Positions 31,600 to 43,926 are shown, counted from the first letter of the stretch. The stretch is DNA of 64,000 nucleotides from Stagonosporopsis chrysanthemi (GCA_022560025.1 JAFISE010000165.1:1-64000); one strand, 5' to 3'. Made by a program: numbers and translations. Notes: generated by a model from the letters alone, not told the origin.

Positions 31600-32763
31600 T
31601 TAGTTCTTCTTCCCCTCCTTAATCCCCTTCAAAAACCCATCATACGCCGGCTTCTTCTGATAATTCTCGTCCCACAACAACGCCGCGCCCTCGCCGACAA
31701 ACACGCCCGGGATCCACGAGTACTTATCTGAAATACCCCATACCGTCATGCCCTCGCAGCGCTTCACAGCAATGCAGGACCGCGCAATGCGCTCCCACGC
31801 GGAAGCCTGCGTCTTGAGTTTCTCGGGCGTCGCGGGTGTGTTCATGCGCACGTCGATCTCGGTGTAGGCGACGTTGACGCCCTCGCTGGCGGTGGCTTGC
31901 AGTGCAGCTTCGAGGGTGGCTTGGTCGGGGACGGCGCCGGGGGCTGTGGGGGTGGATTCGCTGGCGAGGTGGGCTTGGTAGCCGACACCTGGGGGGATTG
32001 TCAGTATTGGCTTATATCACATGACCGCGAAGCATATGCGTACCGTCGATTCTCAAGCCGTACGACTTGATGAGCTTGACGATGCGCTTTGCGCCCTCGG
32101 TCTTGGCACCGTTGTATTCAAGGTTGTAGTCGTTGTAGTACAGCTTGGAGCCCGCTGCGTACTTGGCCGCCAGGCGGAAGGCAATAGGGATATAGGCTTC
32201 GCCGATGGTGTCGAGGAAGACGCTCTTCCTGTAGGTGCCGTCCTCGTTGAGGGCCTCGTTGACGACGTCCCACCGGGTGCAGGCGCCCTTCCAGCGGCCT
32301 GCGACGTTTTTGATGTGGTTCTCAATGATGGCGATTAGTGTCTTGTTGTCGAAGCCGCCGCCAGATACCCAGGTGGGAAGCTGGCTGTGCCAGACCAGAG
32401 TGTGGCAGTGGATTTGCTGGTCGTATTTCTCTGCAAAGGCAACAACGGCGTCGCCACCGGCGAAGGTGAAGTTATCACGGGATGGCTCCGTGGATTCCCA
32501 TTTCATGGCGTTCTCAGGCGTGACAGAGTTGAAGTCCTGGTCGACGATCTTGGGCTCGGCAGGCTCATCGCGAATGGTCAGGGCAGTTCCAAAGAAGTTG
32601 CGGCCTCGGTCGCGGAATGCCTGGTAGAGGCTTGTTTCCTTTGGCTTGGAGCTTGTTCTGTTCGATGTCAGTCGTGGTCCAATTACTGTATATGGTGAAC
32701 ACACGGAACAGCCAAGACCGATGAGGCCAATGTCAACGATGCGACAATGCTTGAGAAATGCAT
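31600..32763 (-). CDS. GH10 endo-1,4-beta-xylanase, secreted
   Basis: Three exons on the minus strand, 32763-32705, 32657-32044, 31988-31600; 353 codons plus stop. MHFSSIVASLTLASSVLAVP is a clear signal peptide. The GH10 barrel shows NFFGTALTIRD, DFNSVTPENAMKWESTEP, HCHTLVWHSQLPTWV, the acid/base glutamate in TRWDVVNEAL, YYNDYNLEYNGAK, GVGYQAHLASE, the nucleophile glutamate in NVAYTEIDVRM, and the C-terminal MTVWGISDKYSWIPG. Both catalytic residues are present. No carbohydrate-binding module is seen. It cleaves xylan backbones outside the cell, pointing to a plant-associated or saprotrophic lifestyle. The first donor is read as GTGTGT after 32705, because only that phase joins signal peptide and barrel. 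Confidence 0.93.
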
Positions 32764-34103
32764 ATTGGAGCGAATGTTTGCTGTGCGACAGAATATGTTT
32801 CAGCAAAGTCCGCCAGACTATATATACGGCGGTCTCGCGGCAAGCATCTGCACCACAAACTCATCAGCCGGGTTGGCGGACATGTTTAACCGGCATCACC
32901 AATTTAACAGATGAGCAGGCTTGCTCGAAAGAGTGGCCGTCTTGGAGACCGCGGGTGGAAGCGCAGGCGGGGACGATCTCCTTGGCAGGCAACTTCCGGG
33001 GGCAGTTCCTCCGCTCGTCGAGGGTTAAATGGCTGTTGGAGTCGACGCTCACATCATATTTGTCTGGACCGAGTTTGAGCCTCGACCAGGGTCAATTTCC
33101 CGGCGAAATATATGAAGAGGCGACTTTGAGGCTGGTCCAAACATAGGTGTACGAGCAAATCGAATCGTCAAGCCACTGTATAAGCCTCGGACACCCCATG
33201 GGGAAATGTCCTAGTCGATGCCAAGTCGCCCTGGAAGTTTTTGTCACGAGACTCTCGGGCGAAAGTGGGAGGTTCGTGTTCGGCAGTGGGCATGGCACTT
33301 TAGCCTTTTAGCCAGACAATGATCCTTTTCGGTCGGAGGTCCGCTGCCATGGTACGAACTTGATGATGCTTCAAAACAATCATCAATTACGCCATGAGTC
33401 TCGAACGAGATTCTGTCTGTGAGCTTGCGGGTCGCCGCCAGAAATAAGAAAACTTGCAACGGCTGGCTTCCAGCTAACAGCTAATGTGGTTGTGTTTGTC
33501 TGCAAACGACTCCCAGGCGTAGGCATGGGCCATATCTATAGAATACGATAGTATTGCGTGTTGGTGATCGTACCTGAGTCTCTGATCCAAATTGCAGCTG
33601 CAGCTGCAATGCATATCATAGCTCGGCCAGGGTCACAGTGTGGATATGACCAACGCATTGATGTTGAAGTCAACGATGGAAATCCTCTCCCGGGCAATCA
33701 TTCTTCACATGCTGGCCACAGCCAGGCTATGAGAGGGGCTACATCAAGGAGTCTTTCGCCCGCCGGTATCTCGTGCCGTGTGCCTGTCCTCGATGCATGT
33801 CGATTTGAACTGCCGGAGTGAGGTTCAATGAAAATGTACTGGCGATGGACCTCATAGAGCAAGTCCGTCGCACATGCTCTTGAGCCGTTTTGATTGAGCT
33901 GAATACGATTTAAAGATGTAGCCAGCGAATGCATGTCTGTGGTCAGATAGATACCAATGACACGAGCCTCACAAACGTCGTGTCGCCCCACCGCCCCACC
34001 GTCGGCGATTCTGCTCTAACCTCCGACAACTTTTTCAACCTCTGCCATCCCAACCAACCTGCGCAAACAAACCGCGCCCGGCAGCGCCCACAGCACCTCC
34101 ACC
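32764..34103. other. Divergent intergenic region
   Basis: About 1.3 kb upstream of both the xylanase and RPA43. No gene seen; a large promoter is usual for an inducible xylanase. A GCAGCTGCAGCTGCAATGC palindromic stretch lies near 33595-33611. Confidence 0.5.
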
Positions 34104-34733
34104 ATGGCACCTATACCCGACTCCAACCTCTTCACAGAGCGCATCTCACAATACGTCTCGCTCCCGCCCGCTGCGCTCGCCACGCCTCTCCCCGCCCTCT
34201 GCGCATCCGTCTTTTCACCACTGCTGCTATCCTACTTCCCGCCGGCGCGGGGCATAATCCTCGCCTATGAAGACGTAACGCTGTCCTCGTCGCCGACCGA
34301 CACCGCAGACGACCAAGTCCTGCTGCGCCATGTCGACGAATACGCCAGCCCGTTCTTCTGGGCCACGGCGACGTTGCTCATCTGGCGCCCCACGCGCGGC
34401 AGCTGGATCACCGCGCGCATCACGCACCAGAGCAAGACGCACATCACGCTATCGTACCTCAATATTTTCCCGGTCTCGGTGCTTGCGGCGCAGCTCCCGG
34501 CTACCTGGACGTTTGAGGCACGGGACACCGAGGGCGTGTGGGTTGGTGAGGAGGGGGAGGTGGAGGGCGATGTGAGGGTTCGGTTGCTGGACTTCGATGG
34601 GAGGACGGATGGGAAGGCTAAGGGGAAGGGGGTCAGACTCGAGGGCAGTTTGGTAAAGGAGGACGAGGAGAGGCGCGAGAAGGGGAAGGCGAAGGCGAAG
34701 GAGAAGGCGCGCAAGGGCATTTTGAAGGCGTAA
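34104..34733 (+). CDS. RPA43: RNA polymerase I subunit RPA43
   Basis: Single exon, 209 codons plus stop. The N-terminal half has the SHS2/RPB7-N-like pattern of Rpa43: RISQYVSLPPAALATPLPAL, SPLLLSYFPPARGIILAYED, then the OB-fold part SPFFWATATLLIWRPTRGSW, SKTHITLSYLNIFPVSVLAA and QLPATWTF (the family's conserved xxxWxF). The tail is Lys/Glu-rich (KEDEERREKGKAKAKEKARK) and nucleolar in character. With A14, Rpa43 forms the Pol I stalk that recruits Rrn3 for rDNA initiation. Identification rests on pattern rather than long identity, so it is a step less sure than KRR1. Convergent with IMP4 174 bp downstream. Confidence 0.8.
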   Translation: MAPIPDSNLFTERISQYVSLPPAALATPLPALCASVFSPLLLSYFPPARGIILAYEDVTLSSSPTDTADDQVLLRHVDEYASPFFWATATLLIWRPTRGSWITARITHQSKTHITLSYLNIFPVSVLAAQLPATWTFEARDTEGVWVGEEGEVEGDVRVRLLDFDGRTDGKAKGKGVRLEGSLVKEDEERREKGKAKAKEKARKGILKA

Positions 34734-34907
34734 GGAGAGCGGCTGGTGAGCGCTTTTTCAGCTGTGTTGAGTTGCATTGCAGGCGTTCAGGAAAAGTTTC
34801 ATTGGGTATATCCAGCGAGCAATGGCAAGCACAAGTCCTCCCGACTGTGGAGGTTTCATCAACTACATCTCCGTCTCCGTCTCTGTCTCTCCGCCCTGAC
34901 GTGTCCC

Positions 34908-35847
34908 TCACAAGTAGTCCTTCTTGCGCCCCGTCCGTGTGTACTGGTTCAGGTGCCACTCGACGTCACCCGCCTTGTTGTCTAGTGTGCCTGCGCGGAT
35001 CTCAAAGAGACGCATGCTCATGCGCGGGCCGACCTCGGCCAGCTCGACAGACTGGAAGCCGGTCTTGACAAAGACGTGGTGGCGGACTTCTATTGTGTCT
35101 TCGATATTCTTGAATCTGTGATGGTCAGCAACGTAATGTGGGGTGAAAAGAAGGCAGCACGACATACGTGACGACGCGGTTGCCAATCTTGGCCGTGGCC
35201 TCGCGCGGCGGGAACAGGTGCTTGAGAACCTGGACGACACGCTTGCCCAGCTTCGACTCGAACCCTTCAAAGATCAGGTGCGGGTACGACTCGGACACGG
35301 TGCCACGGGCGCTGTTGGGAATGTCGGCGCGCAGAACGACGTTGTGCAAGCTGAAGCTCGCCGTCGGGCCGTGGGGGAAGTGGCTGACGGTCAGGGCGGT
35401 CGGAGTACCACGATGCTCGTGCAGTAGCACAATGTCGCTGAGACCGCTGCTCTTTGCGCTGTCAACGAGGTTGTTGAGGATCAGGTTACCGCGGTTGAGG
35501 CGCACGCTCGTCGGCAGCAAGAGGCGCATCTCTTTGGCGAAGGTGCCCAGCCGCGACGATGGGTCGCGCGATGTGGTTACCAGGATGCGCGGGTCAACGA
35601 CGCCTGACAGCTGTGCGTACTCATCGTCCAGGCCCAGTTCCTCCTCGACGGTGCGGTCGGCGCGACTCTCGTCGTACTTGAAGTCGGCGCGTAGGGCCTC
35701 GTCGTCGGCGACGTCCTTGGAAAGCGGCTTGCCTGACGCAAGCGAGGCCTTGAGCGCTGCACGCTTGCTGGCGAGCTCTGCATCGCGCAGTGTGAGCGCG
35801 CGCCGGTAGAGGTAGTCGCGGCGCTCGCGGGCCTGTCTGCGAATCAT
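34908..35847 (-). CDS. IMP4: IMP4, U3 snoRNP Brix-domain protein
   Basis: Two exons, 35847-35168 and 35115-34908 (minus strand), 295 codons plus stop; yeast Imp4 has 290. It starts MIRRQARERRDYLYRRALTL, the diagnostic N-terminus. The Brix domain includes PRILVTTSRDPSSRLGTFAK, LPTSVRLNRGNLILNNLVDS, DIVLLHEHRGTPTALTVSHF, GPTASFSLHNVVLRADIP, YPHLIFEGFESKLGKRVVQV and ending HHVFVKTGFQSVELAEVGPR, MRLFEIRAGTLDN and W..NQYTRTGRKKDYL. Imp4 works with Imp3 and Mpp10 to place U3 snoRNA on pre-rRNA in the small-subunit processome, the same machine as KRR1 14 kb to the left. Splice sites GTATGT..CACAG. Confidence 0.95.
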
Positions 35848-36455
35848 GGCGTTGTGTGTGGATTGGGAGTACCGAGTGCGTAAAGCGAGTCGACCGGAAC
35901 GTGCGTTGTATTGGATCGAGGGGAGTTTTAGCAGCGGTGTGGTCCTCGAACTCAGGAATGGGCCTTAGTATGGCGGATGTTCGTCTTCTGAATGTACATC
36001 TGAAATCGTCGTTCAGTAGTTACTAGCGCTGGAATTTTTAGGACACAGCCTCTTAACTCCGCAACTCCGGTCCCCACTTTCTGCCGCGACGACTCGCGAC
36101 GACTCGTCCCCAACCCTTTGCCCAAGGTAAAGTCGCAACGTCCACGAACTCAGAACTTGAGACCCGTAACGCAGATTTGGGAAGCTGAAGCATCTGCAGC
36201 AATGGTGGGGATTACCAAGGTCGATATCATTGTCAGACGCCACAATAGATGATCATGATGTATCGATGATCGCAGATGCCGTGCAAAATTAAAGAGGACT
36301 TGTCAAGATCTGTTTATGTTGCAGTATCGAGCATACTTCCCCCATGCCTGCTCAAAGCTCCGGTGAACTATCCTCTCTACCGCCGCTGTCCTGACGCCCG
36401 GAAATCCCACGGATTAAGACAAGACCGTCATGGTCGCCACTTTCCTTGACAGCAC
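35848..36455. other. Intergenic, no gene seen
   Basis: IMP4 promoter and 3' flank of the next gene; no gene seen. Confidence 0.5.
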
Positions 36456-36959
36456 TTAGGACTGCTCAAAACAGTACCAGCCCTTGAATGGTTTGTCGGT
36501 CGCCGAATAGTTCTCCCAGCCGAGCCAGCCCTCCCAGGTCTCTGCATAACCACGATTGGGGTCGCATGGCGTCCTAGGCGTGTTAGCACACCGTCAGCTT
36601 CGATAATGAAGGACGTACTCGTAGAAAAAACAAGTGCAGCCCAAGTCGACTTTAGCAGCGGCAATCGTGCCCTCCTTGCCTTTCTTGTCGCCAAACTCGT
36701 ACTTGAAGTTGCGGCAGATCATGATATCTGCTGGGAGGCCGGCCCATACTTGGCTGTAGAATTCTTGAACGGTGCCGTCCTTGAACTTGTACTGGCCGCA
36801 GGAGAAGCGAGGCGCTCCGCGTGGGTTGATGGAAGGTGAGTTGGCCGAGCCAAGGTCGTTCTTCTCTGACATGGCTTGAGCTTCGTGCAGCTCACAGGTA
36901 GGAGCAGCCTTGACGACGAGGCTGATGCCCAGCGCGAGAAGGGTAAAGGCCAACTTCAT
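36456..36959 (-). CDS. Small secreted cysteine-containing protein, unknown
   Basis: Two exons on the minus strand, 36959-36619 and 36573-36456; 152 codons plus stop. MKLAFTLLALGISLVVKAAP is a signal peptide. The mature part has seven cysteines, including the pair CTC in DLGCTCFFYE just before the splice site, and an aromatic C-terminus (GYAETWEGWLGWENYSATDK, ending WYCFEQS). The intron begins GTACGT and ends CCTAG. Small size, secretion and even cysteine number after one pairing pattern are what candidate effectors or cell-wall proteins look like, but no family is recognised and no function is claimed. Two more secreted-protein genes follow within 3 kb. Confidence 0.75.
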
Positions 36960-37607
36960 GACGGTGGATGCGTGACGACGGGCTGATAGCAGGTTGAAAT
37001 GAGGTCGCAAGATGAAGTAGTTGAAGGAGAGCACACTTGTGAGTTACTTAAACGGTGGGGAAGCTGCGGGGAGAGCGCGCCTTCACTTGATGCCACGTCC
37101 AAATAAGTGGAGTGGCGTCATAACTTGAAGACTACAGATCCAGAAAGAGCAGCATCAGTCATTATCATTTTGGCTAACAGAGACAAGCGCTTGCGAGCAG
37201 TGAGCGGTAACCATGTGCGTTGTCAATGAACGACTGTGCGGTTACTTCGTTTACACCATCCCGCCGGCACTTAGAGACATGTAAGTGCTGCGACTCTCAA
37301 GTCCTGCAGAATTGACATGAGACATGCTGGAGGAATGGTGAAGCCAATCGCTGGGCTCAAGATCAAGTCCCGGACCAAGTCATAATTCATCTGCACAGGT
37401 ATATCTGGGGTATGCTATAGCAATTCACTTTCTGAACTTTGTTCTCCGCTGCAGCAGCGAGTGCCCATGAACGAAGTGAAAGCACCTTCTCAGATGGCTG
37501 TTAGTTGCCCCACTACTTATTAGGCTTGCGGCTGCCATGCCATGAACCCAAACACTGTCTCTACCTCTCAACAATCCTACTACTACGAGAAGACGACGGC
37601 GAGCACA
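36960..37607. other. Divergent intergenic region
   Basis: Holds the promoters of two divergently read secreted-protein genes; no gene seen. Confidence 0.5.
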
Positions 37608-38801
37608 ATGAAGCTTTACACGCTGGTTACTCCCTTCATCCTGACTCTGGCTAGCGCCCGTATGGCCCGACCTTGGCCTGGCGACTACAACGTAACGACA
37701 GCGGCGGGCGAGCGCCCACTGTATCTACCCTATCCTTTCGCTACTGACGACTACTACAACACTTGTAAATGCAAGGGTGAGAACTTTCGGCGGGCCATGC
37801 ATTCGTCAAGCGCAGAAGCTGGCAGCCTTTTCAAACCACCCCGCGACTCTTCCGAGAGCCTCTTCACTGACACGAGTAAGAGCACAAACGAACACATGTT
37901 ATCGATGTCAGGATTTCAGCTAACACATCTACGCAGACGCTTTGAGCACGTGGGCGTGGAAGGACTCGCCAGTCCCTGCAAGCAGCTATCAGTTCGATAA
38001 GGCGTGGGGAATGGATCACGTTCTACGCGCCATTGGTGTATCTGACAAAGCCACTCAGAATGGCGGTAACATCGAGGTCGTCAAGCTCGCTCACGGCGAC
38101 AGCGAAGCCAACGGCGGTGGCTACGGTCCTACTCCTTACAACAACCAGCAACCCTACACCGTCAATGGCAAGAGCTACCGCGTCACGGGTAGCGAGTACA
38201 CTTTTGGTTTCGATACTAGTGGTGGTAAGTTTTCTCGCCAAGGCACTGTTGGCTCAGCTAATGGTTTAACCAGTTCTTCTGGCGATGGACCGCAAGTCAC
38301 CCCAGTCAGCGGGCAGTCAGCGAAATCCCAAGGTCCAGGGCGAAGAACTGCCTGATCTTCAGTCCTTCTCTAACCTCGCTTGGCTGAAGTGGAAGGCGGT
38401 GAGCGGCAAAGCGCCCTCGACCATGCGTTACTTTGCATCCATATCGATCACAAACATCGAAACTAGAGGCGTTCTCTCGAAGGTGCTCGACAAGGCATCG
38501 TTCAGAGAAGTTCCTGCCTGGCCTGGATACGACGTCAATGCCAACACGGAGGAAGGCGCCGCCCTACTTGGTAAGGCTTCACTCGGTATAATACAAATTG
38601 GAGACTAACAATATCACTCAAGGAACTCCTAACGCTCTTGCCTTCAGCTACCTTCTCGTGCAACACAAGTCTGCGCTGGGAAATCTGAAGATCTCCAAGA
38701 TTACACTCTTCAAGAACAGCATGAAATTCCCAGACCCTTGCATGCTGTTACACGTTGAGAAAGTTTTGGACGGGACCACTGCGCAGAGGGCTCGGCTTTA
38801 G
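37608..38801 (+). CDS. Secreted protein, unknown function
   Basis: Four exons, 37608-37875, 37937-38224, 38274-38570, 38623-38801; 343 codons plus stop. The ATG at 37608 starts MKLYTLVTPFILTLASARMA, a signal peptide; the longer upstream frame lacks one. The mature protein has a DDYYNTCKCKGENF segment, a Gly/Asn-rich middle (EANGGGYGPTPYNNQQPY), the stretch SFSNLAWLKWKAVSGKAPST, and few cysteines. All four exons are in phase with consensus splice signals (GTAAG donors, CAG or AAG acceptors). I do not recognise the family. A lineage-specific secreted protein is the best description; its neighbours are also secreted. Confidence 0.7.
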
Positions 38802-39253
38802 GGAATACTTCTATGTTGAGAATCTAGACAGCATAGACTGATCCTTGAGGAATCTAGAGAACGGAAATGATGTCGTGTATTGTTCAAAGCGCAATTAAAG
38901 AGAAGTTGGCCACGTATTGTGCAATTCAGGGCTCTTGAAGTAAGGATGAACGCATTCAAACGATGCAGCTGTTGTCTGGTTGGTACACTATCATCTGAGC
39001 CTGAACCCTTACTTTCTCTATATCACGACAACACCTCCTTCGAAATCCCTTCAATATCTTCGTGTAGGTCTTCGCAAACCGCAGCTTTCGGTAGCAAAAA
39101 AACATCTTCCCCGGCTTTTCAACCTACTCGACGCCCTTGAGAACTGAAAGTCTCTTGTGTGCTGGATCCTGTGTGCTATCTCTACTGCAATCTGTGCAAT
39201 GACATCGAGGCCGCTAAGGCGGTCAATTGTCAACGCAATCCTATTTCGAAGCC
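38802..39253. other. Convergent intergenic region
   Basis: Between stops of two secreted-protein genes; no gene seen. Confidence 0.5.
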
Positions 39254-39864
39254 CTAAGCAAAATCCCACGCGTACTGCACTTCGCGGGTCAAGTTGTAGT
39301 AATCCTTCATTCGAGCATTTTGCATTTTGTCCCAAGGAGGATTGGGTTTCCAGTCATCCCGGCAAAGCAATCGTCTCATTCTCCGATGCACTTTGCCTTC
39401 CATTTCTGTCCTGAGAATTAGCATCTTGTTCAAAATCATGAGACCAAATGATACGTACGCCAGACTTTCTTCATGGTCTCGACAGTATCCTTTTTTGGAC
39501 ATCGTGATACAGTCGTGTAGAAGCAGTGCCACCAGCGCTCGTGAAGGTCTCGGTTGCTGCAGAAACACTGGGATTGGTGCTGGGCTTCGGGGTGCAGCCA
39601 GTCGATGTTCTGTATGTCGACGCATCTGCCCTCCGGAGTCCATTTGGGCGTTACTTGGGCTTCGCATTTGGCTTCGGCTTGGGCCTGGGTGTGGTCAATA
39701 TGTGTTAGGTATTCTAGTGAGTGCCGGTCGCTTACTACACAACTGTACCAGCTGAGAGAGTTCACGGGGTTGCGTGCGTCAACGGAAGAAGCCAAAGCAG
39801 CAGGCAGCGCGGTTATCACCAGCAAAGCACTGCTGGCAGCGTGGAGTATTGTGATGAGCTTCAT
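39254..39864 (-). CDS. Small secreted cysteine-rich protein, unknown
   Basis: Two exons on the minus strand, 39864-39459 and 39405-39254; 185 codons plus stop. MKLITILHAASSALLVITAL plus PAALAS is a signal peptide. Cysteines appear in SWYSCVVSD, EAKCEAQV, GRCVDIQNI, QCFCSNRDL, WHCFYTTVSRCPKK and LLCRDDW, so the protein is likely disulfide-bonded. The acceptor used is GGACAG at 39406-39411, since the nearer-upstream AG would bring in a stop. The C-terminus is charged (MEGKVHRRMRRLLCRDD, ending EVQYAWDFA). It resembles the 36.4-kb gene in size and style but not clearly in sequence. A candidate effector; no function claimed. Confidence 0.72.
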
Positions 39865-41119
39865 TTTTTTGGTGTCAGCTATCAGAAAGAAAGCGTGGAT
39901 CGTTGTTTCTTTCTGATCAGTCTCACTGAAGCTGCATGCGGTGAAACCTTTATCTATTGTTGCGCGGATCCGTACTCTGGCTTGTAGGTGCAGGTCCCCC
40001 GCACGGATCCAAAATTTGGAGTGCTATCTCGGACATGAGTAACATCATCTGTAGACCCTTGAATTTAGTATCGATCAGAATAGTGCACTAGTGCATCTTT
40101 CTTCCATGGATCGGCATGCAAGTGCCCTCCCGTATTTGCTATGTAGAGTGTTGTCCACTGATTCTCTTGAAAATGCAGGAATATCACTTTAGTTACCGAG
40201 GAGTGTCATTGACTTCTTTTTTTAGCTCTAATCGACTGCATGTACTTTTGGATACCCCGCCCAAATTAGCAACGAGCGATGGTATAAACATGCTCGCCGA
40301 GGTAACCGCGGCTCCTAGAGACGTTTAGAGGCTGATGAGCCCAAGACGTCAACTCTTTCTTAGCATTTGGCGAGGTCTTTCCAGCGGTTGCACCCTGGAT
40401 TCTGATGGGAATTTCGCAGGACCCTTGCAGCGAAGGAGTCTCCTCCTGTTATTTCATCGTGACACAAACGTCAGCATTATCGGGCACATTGTATTCCAGA
40501 TAGAGAGAAGATTGTATATAAGCGTCGGAGGATATAAGGGTGCTGCGGAAGGCCGTCTGAAGTGAGTCTTGGAAGAAGTTAACAGGGTTGTCAGGAAGTT
40601 TTGCGTCTGCAATCTTATGGAAGGAATTATTTTTAGCTATCTGTAGACAGGCGACAGGCGCTGCTCCCAGTCACCCTCACCACTGCCTTGCTGGTCTTCT
40701 ACACCGTGAGGGATTCAGCTTTAGCGTCTTTGCTGCTAACATCACTATGCTGAAAACTCGCGGTCGTAGTCCGTGCATCAGGCATCTGCAAATCTCATTG
40801 TAGCGCAGTTTGGAAGGACCTTCTCAACAGCCTTTCGAACAACGCAGGCTGGCGGTGGGCGTTTAGCACGAACCCCTGTCCTAGCTGCAACTCTTCCCCC
40901 TTCTAGTCTCTTTATCAACCACTTCTTCTTGAGAAAAAGTGTTAAAGATGTCCATCCTTGTCCTGTGTATCCTTATATTCATCGACTTCACACTTTGGGG
41001 AAGTAAATCAAGTAGGCAAAAATAGGCAACAATCAAAACAAACAAATCACTCAACTTGCAATCACACACATTGGAATTTTGTTACCTATGATACAATGCC
41101 CTTAACTTAATTCATGCTG
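39865..41119. other. Intergenic, no gene seen
   Basis: About 1.25 kb with only short unsupported frames. Base composition is lower in GC than the housekeeping block. Confidence 0.5.
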
Positions 41120-43926
41120 TTATAACTTCTGCTGCAGACTAAAGCTTTGCCAGGTCATGAAGGTCGATGATGTTGACATGAAGAATGCGGCCCATATTCT
41201 GAATTCTTTGTTAGCTAGTCTTCTATCTTACCATTAATGATATGTAAGGACTAAGAATAGGACTCACGGTGTGAACTGGAAGCCTAACGGTCGTACAAAA
41301 TCAGACGCGAATGCCAGCGCCATGAAGTTGTAGGCAATATTCCACTGAATATTACGGCGAATTTGTCGCAATGTCATGGCCGTCATTCTGTACAAGAGAC
41401 TCACAGATTTCAGGCTAGGATTTGTGATGACAATGGAGGAGCTCATCGTCGCAAGTGTGGGGTTGCTGTATAGACTCACACCGACGTCTGCAGTCGCCAA
41501 ACTTGGAGCGTCATTCAGTCCATCTCCTATCTGTTGCAAGGTTAGGATAGCTCACTAAGATATTACCCTATGTTGCCACCAAGGACTCACCATTACGACA
41601 CCGCCTGTTTTCTGCAACAATTTTATGCAATCTTGCTTTTCAGCAGGCATTGAATGTGAGCCAAAGATCGGCAGATTCAGGACCTTCGACACCCTGACAG
41701 CTGCTTCCGACGTATCCCCAGTAAGCTTGATAGGAAAAGTTAGTCAAAGTCAGAAAACTTCTCATGCGCGTGGATATCGTTCATACCATTCCGCACTGGT
41801 AGCCCATGGAGCTCAATGCTTCGACTACAGATGCTGCCTCCTTTTTTATCGTATCCTATTATACGTAAGCACTGTACGTGCCGAGGAGTAGGTGTTTGTT
41901 ACTGCAATGGAGATACTCCCAGCGTACTCATTATCAACAGCTACGTGGACAATTATCATGCCGTCCCTGTAATCATGGGCGTTATCTGGCAGGCCGATAA
42001 CACCAGATTGTTCCAGGTACCGAAAACTTCCAACGACGATACGGTGCCACGAATCACCATACGCTGAAACTGATCCGGAAACTCCAAGGCCGACATCCGC
42101 ACTTATGTCTCTACACTTTCGTTCAGACTGTTCCGCTAGCCACGAATGGCCCAAGAATTGAAGGCCTGAGCTTAGAATGGCCCGAGCAAATGGATGGTTG
42201 GTGAGCGAATGCTCTTCGACTGCACAAATGTAGAGCCATAGCAGTTTTTCTCGGCCAATCCACGCCTGGACAGCCTTGAGATCTTTGACTGTTAGCGTCG
42301 CCTCTGTTAAGGTGCCTGTCTTGTCGAATACAATCGTCTGTGATCGTTGCAATTGCCGGATCGTGTGAATGCCTCCGGAGATGAGTATACCACTCTTGCC
42401 AGCAGCAGCTATGGATGACTGTCAGCTTGAGTTTAGAACAGGCATAGAATAATAGAAGAGCGCAACATACAAACAAGAGCAACCACTGCTGATGGTATTG
42501 CTAAGCCCAACGCGCACGGGCATGCGCTCATTTGTATGGTAATCGCTCGTAAGAAGAAGGAGCGAAACGCTTCTGACAATGGCTGCATACCCCACGATAG
42601 ATAAGCTTTGAGAGTTGGGATGACAAGCGAAAGGATCAAGACACTGACTACAAAGTGTCTCAAAACAATGTCAATCATGTCTCTTTCACCAGAGTCACTG
42701 GTAGTGGAGTCTTCTGAAAGCTTGACAAGTTGAGTGAAGAGGGAATCCTCTTTTGTCTTTTTTACTGCACAAATGAGCCGCTCATTTAAATTATGGGATC
42801 CCCCGAGGAGAGAATCTCCGACTGATTTCTTGACCGGAAGGGATTCTCCTGTGACTATTGACTGGTTTACTGATGAGGTGCCCTCAAGAACGTAGCAGTC
42901 GCACGGAACTGGAGAATATGCTTCTACTACAATTCTGTCGAGGGGCATCAAATAAGAGTCCGGGACGGACTGTTCCCAGAGCCTGAGTTAGTCGGCTATT
43001 TGCGTAAGATTCTTGGTGATGAGGGCTTTACTCACCTGTCTTGAAGGATACAGTGAGGCATACTGGGTTTCCAGAAGCGACTGACAAGCCTTGATGAGAT
43101 GTTTGGACGCCGAGCGTCGCGACAAAGCATCAAGATATCTACTAGAGACGACCACCAGAGCGAGACCAGTAGCAGTGAGGCAGCATGCATTCGCACGCTC
43201 GGTGTCTCCTAGAGATAGCTCGATGATCGCGCACATCAACCCTAATCCCATGGATGAAGAACTGAGAGTGTTCATATTGACTCGTCCAGAGCGCATCCGT
43301 TTCCACGCATCAGCATGAATCCATGCCACACAGAAGTATTGACAATAAACACTGATGGTAAACAAAACCAAACTGACAACATCAGGAAGGCCGCGAGCTG
43401 ACAACGTAGACGTAGTTACTGCCGAACCGAACCATACCATGAGCTGTATGATAAAGACGTGTTGAAACAATTTAAAAAAGCTGGAACGATATCTCGAGAT
43501 CTCTTTCTTAGCTTGAAGCAGCTCGAGGACTTGTTTTGGAGGGCGTGTACCAATGACGGCATCGTAGCCTACACTACAAACAGTCTCCAAGATCAGGTCC
43601 TGATTGAGACCATCACCATTGGACACTACGGTTGCCTGTTGGAGAGGCAATGAGACCCGTACTTTGTCTACACCAGGTACTCTCAGTAGTGCGTCCTCAA
43701 CGGCGATCGTACATGCCGAACAGGTAAGACCGCTGAGTGACAAGACTAAAGACTTTGAAGCCGATTCAGTTACCGCAGGCTTGGAAGCGGCTTTCTTTTC
43801 TCTCTGTGAAAAATCTATGTCGGGTGCTTGGTCGTTGTGATAACTTATGCCCTCGTCAAGATCAAGAAAGTGACGGGCTTTGATAAGCTGCATAAGGCAG
43901 TAGGTAGCGAGAAAACAGCATGCCAT
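41120..43926 (-). CDS. Copper-type P1B ATPase (heavy-metal exporter)
   Basis: Seven exons on the minus strand, 43926-43036, 42969-42471, 42408-41903, 41855-41787, 41725-41591, 41530-41268, 41198-41120; 813 codons plus stop. A heavy-metal-associated domain with GLTCSACTIAVEDALLRVPG near residue 70 binds Cu(I) through CSAC. Then follow the membrane helices, actuator motif VTGESLPVKK, the metal-site helix MSACPCALGLAIPSAVVALV (CPC, Cu/Ag class), the phosphorylation site FDKTGTLTEA, nucleotide-binding EEHSLTNHPFARAI (HP motif), LTGDTSEAAVRVSK and the hinge IGDGLNDAPSLATADVGVSL. All catalytic motifs are intact. The N-terminus is short for fungal Cu-ATPases, which often have more metal-binding repeats, so an upstream exon may be missed. 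Shares a 760-bp divergent promoter with the gene at 44.7 kb. Confidence 0.9.
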
